From Bacteroidales bacterium GP4 (GTDB lineage Bacteria; Bacteroidota; Bacteroidia; Bacteroidales; Muribaculaceae): a stretch of 6,576 bases of DNA. The stretch spans positions 1 to 6,576 of the forward strand of contig DAAL01000080.1 of assembly GCA_001701065.1 (NCBI GenBank). Reading direction: 5' to 3'. Of the stretch, positions 5,488 to 6,576 are shown in pieces. Position 1 is the first letter of the stretch, and every line of letters begins with the position of its first letter. The notes beneath the pieces are model-generated. The model did not search any database and had not been told where the DNA came from. It saw only the letters and a list, made by a program, of their open reading frames with translations. Both the position numbers and the translations under genes were made by a program.

Positions 5488-5495
5488 TAAATTTG
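5488..5495 (+). promoter_or_regulatory. -7 promoter element of the GH2 gene
   Basis: TAAATTTG matches TAnnTTTG and lies 45 bp upstream of the ATG at 5541. No TTTG is found at the usual -33 distance, where the dyad at 5446-5473 lies instead. This would suit a promoter that needs an activator, as is common for glycan-degradation genes, but that is inference. Confidence 0.6.
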
Positions 5496-5540
5496 TATTG
5501 ACAAAACCACAACCTTGAAACAATACAAATTAACCTCAAA

Positions 5541-6576
5541 ATGATAAATAAAAAATTAGTACTTTTCTTAACCTTTGCCATGCTTGCAGTGACTGCAATT
5601 TTCGCAAAAGACAGCCGTGCCGTCAGCTTCAACGACGGGTGGAAATTCCACCTCGGCAACGACACCGTTTTTGTGTCGCCCGACTATGACGACAGCGCAT
5701 GGCGCAGCCTTGTACTTCCCCACGACTGGGCGATAGAAGGCGATTTCAGCAAGGACAATCCTTCAGGCACCGGCGGCGGAGCACTCCCCGGCGGAATAGG
5801 ATGGTACCGCAAGACATTCACCATCCCGGCTGCCGACCGCGACAAGGAGATATACATCGACTTCGACGGGGTGTACATGAACTCGTCAGTGTACATCAAC
5901 GGACACTTCTTGGGAATGCGCCCCTACGGCTACGCATCGTTCACTTACGACATCACACCTTATATAAATAAGAACGGCAAAAACGTGATAGCCGTGAAAG
6001 TCGACAACTCCGACCAGCCCAACTCACGCTGGTACTCGGGCTGCGGCATCTACCGCAATGTGTGGTTACGCGCCCTGTCGCCCGTGCACGTGGCGCAGTG
6101 GGGCACTCAGGTGATTCCTTTCAACATCACCCCCGAGAGCGCGTCGCTTAAAGTGATAACCACCGTGGAGAACAACTCATCCCGCAACGAGAAAGTGCAG
6201 CTTAACACCCGGGTAGTGGACCCCTCAGGCACTGTTGTAGCATCGTCATTTACCCCCATGAACGTGCGGAAGAACGCACAGGGCGAATGCGTCCAGACTC
6301 TACGCGTGGAATCGCCCCAACTGTGGTCGACCGAGGCACCTAATCTATATAAGGTGGTGACTGACGTGACCGAAGGGAGCAAAACCCTCGACACCTACAC
6401 CACCGTCACCGGATTCCGCACTCTTGAGTTCAACGCCGAAAAGGGTTTCTTCCTCAACGGCAAACCGATGAAGATAAACGGGGTGTGCATGCACCACGAC
6501 CTCGGCGCACTCGGCGCTGCAGTGAACCGCCGCGGAATAGAACGCCAGCTGGAGCGTCGCTCCACTGTTCGAGCAC
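5541..6576 (+). CDS. Secreted glycoside hydrolase family 2 protein, beta-galactosidase type (3' end cut by window)
   Basis: I translated 345 codons open to the window edge. Residues 1-22 are a signal peptide (Lys-rich start, hydrophobic core, cleavage near IFA-KDS), so the enzyme is exported to the periplasm or cell surface. The mature part begins with a GH2 sugar-binding jelly roll: FNDGWKFHLG (30-39), LVLPHDWAIEGDF (57-69), GIGWYRKTF (85-93), YINGHFLGMRPYGYASF (118-134), and the signature SRWYSGCGIYRNVWL (162-176). An immunoglobulin-like domain follows (about 185-290), then the start of the TIM barrel: GFFLNGKPMKINGVCMHHDLG (302-322). The catalytic acid/base and nucleophile glutamates would lie further on, outside the window, so activity cannot be confirmed. 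Beta-galactosidase is the best guess; beta-glucuronidase or mannosidase is less likely. Residues 339-345 (RRSTVRA) do not fit the expected family text after ERQLE and may be a sequence artefact. Confidence 0.92.
   Translation, partial: MINKKLVLFLTFAMLAVTAIFAKDSRAVSFNDGWKFHLGNDTVFVSPDYDDSAWRSLVLPHDWAIEGDFSKDNPSGTGGGALPGGIGWYRKTFTIPAADRDKEIYIDFDGVYMNSSVYINGHFLGMRPYGYASFTYDITPYINKNGKNVIAVKVDNSDQPNSRWYSGCGIYRNVWLRALSPVHVAQWGTQVIPFNITPESASLKVITTVENNSSRNEKVQLNTRVVDPSGTVVASSFTPMNVRKNAQGECVQTLRVESPQLWSTEAPNLYKVVTDVTEGSKTLDTYTTVTGFRTLEFNAEKGFFLNGKPMKINGVCMHHDLGALGAAVNRRGIERQLERRSTVRA

Overview
The window reads as ordinary chromosome from a member of the Bacteroidales. The evidence is the promoter grammar: most gene starts are preceded by TAnnTTTG-type -7 boxes, two of them with a TTTG -33 element 19-20 bp upstream, and Shine-Dalgarno sequences are nearly absent. 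The protein types agree (a KsgA with GNYPYNIS, a secreted GH2 beta-galactosidase, a GntR/YtrA-linked ABC transporter). The moderate GC content and gene style would fit Muribaculaceae or a relative, but that family-level guess is inference only.

Left part, minus strand (1-2273). From right to left this holds a DJ-1/PfpI-family gene (2273-1719) with its own terminator. Next is a hicA-hicB toxin-antitoxin locus (1519-899) whose toxin reading frame is only 44 codons and seems to have lost the middle of the HicA fold. Last is rsmA/ksgA (766 to the window edge, cut at its 3' end). Each unit has a recognisable -7 box.

Middle part, plus strand (2510-5336). Four tightly packed genes form one probable operon: a secreted TraB/GumN-family protein, an ABC ATPase, a six-helix membrane partner and a short GntR/YtrA-type repressor. 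Gaps are 6 bp, a 1-bp TAATG overlap and 2 bp. A textbook Bacteroidetes promoter (TTTG-N19-TACATTTG) precedes the first gene. A long interrupted dyad lies just after the -7 box, where the repressor encoded at the end of the operon could bind. Divergent promoters for the DJ-1 gene and this operon share the 236-bp gap 2274-2509.

Right part, plus strand (5541 to the edge). This is the first 345 codons of a secreted GH2 beta-galactosidase-type enzyme, cut before the catalytic glutamates. The last ~20 bases no longer look like GH2 and start at a perfect small palindrome, suggesting an artefactual contig end.

No gene-free stretch exceeds 300 bases. The gaps (767-898, 1520-1718, 2274-2509, 5337-5540) hold promoters, hairpins and a short tandem repeat, listed separately. 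I saw no tRNA, rRNA, CRISPR array, insertion sequence or phage gene. The least ordinary items are the internally deleted hicA under a promoter that looks intact, and the TraB-ABC-GntR operon with its dyad at the transcription start.
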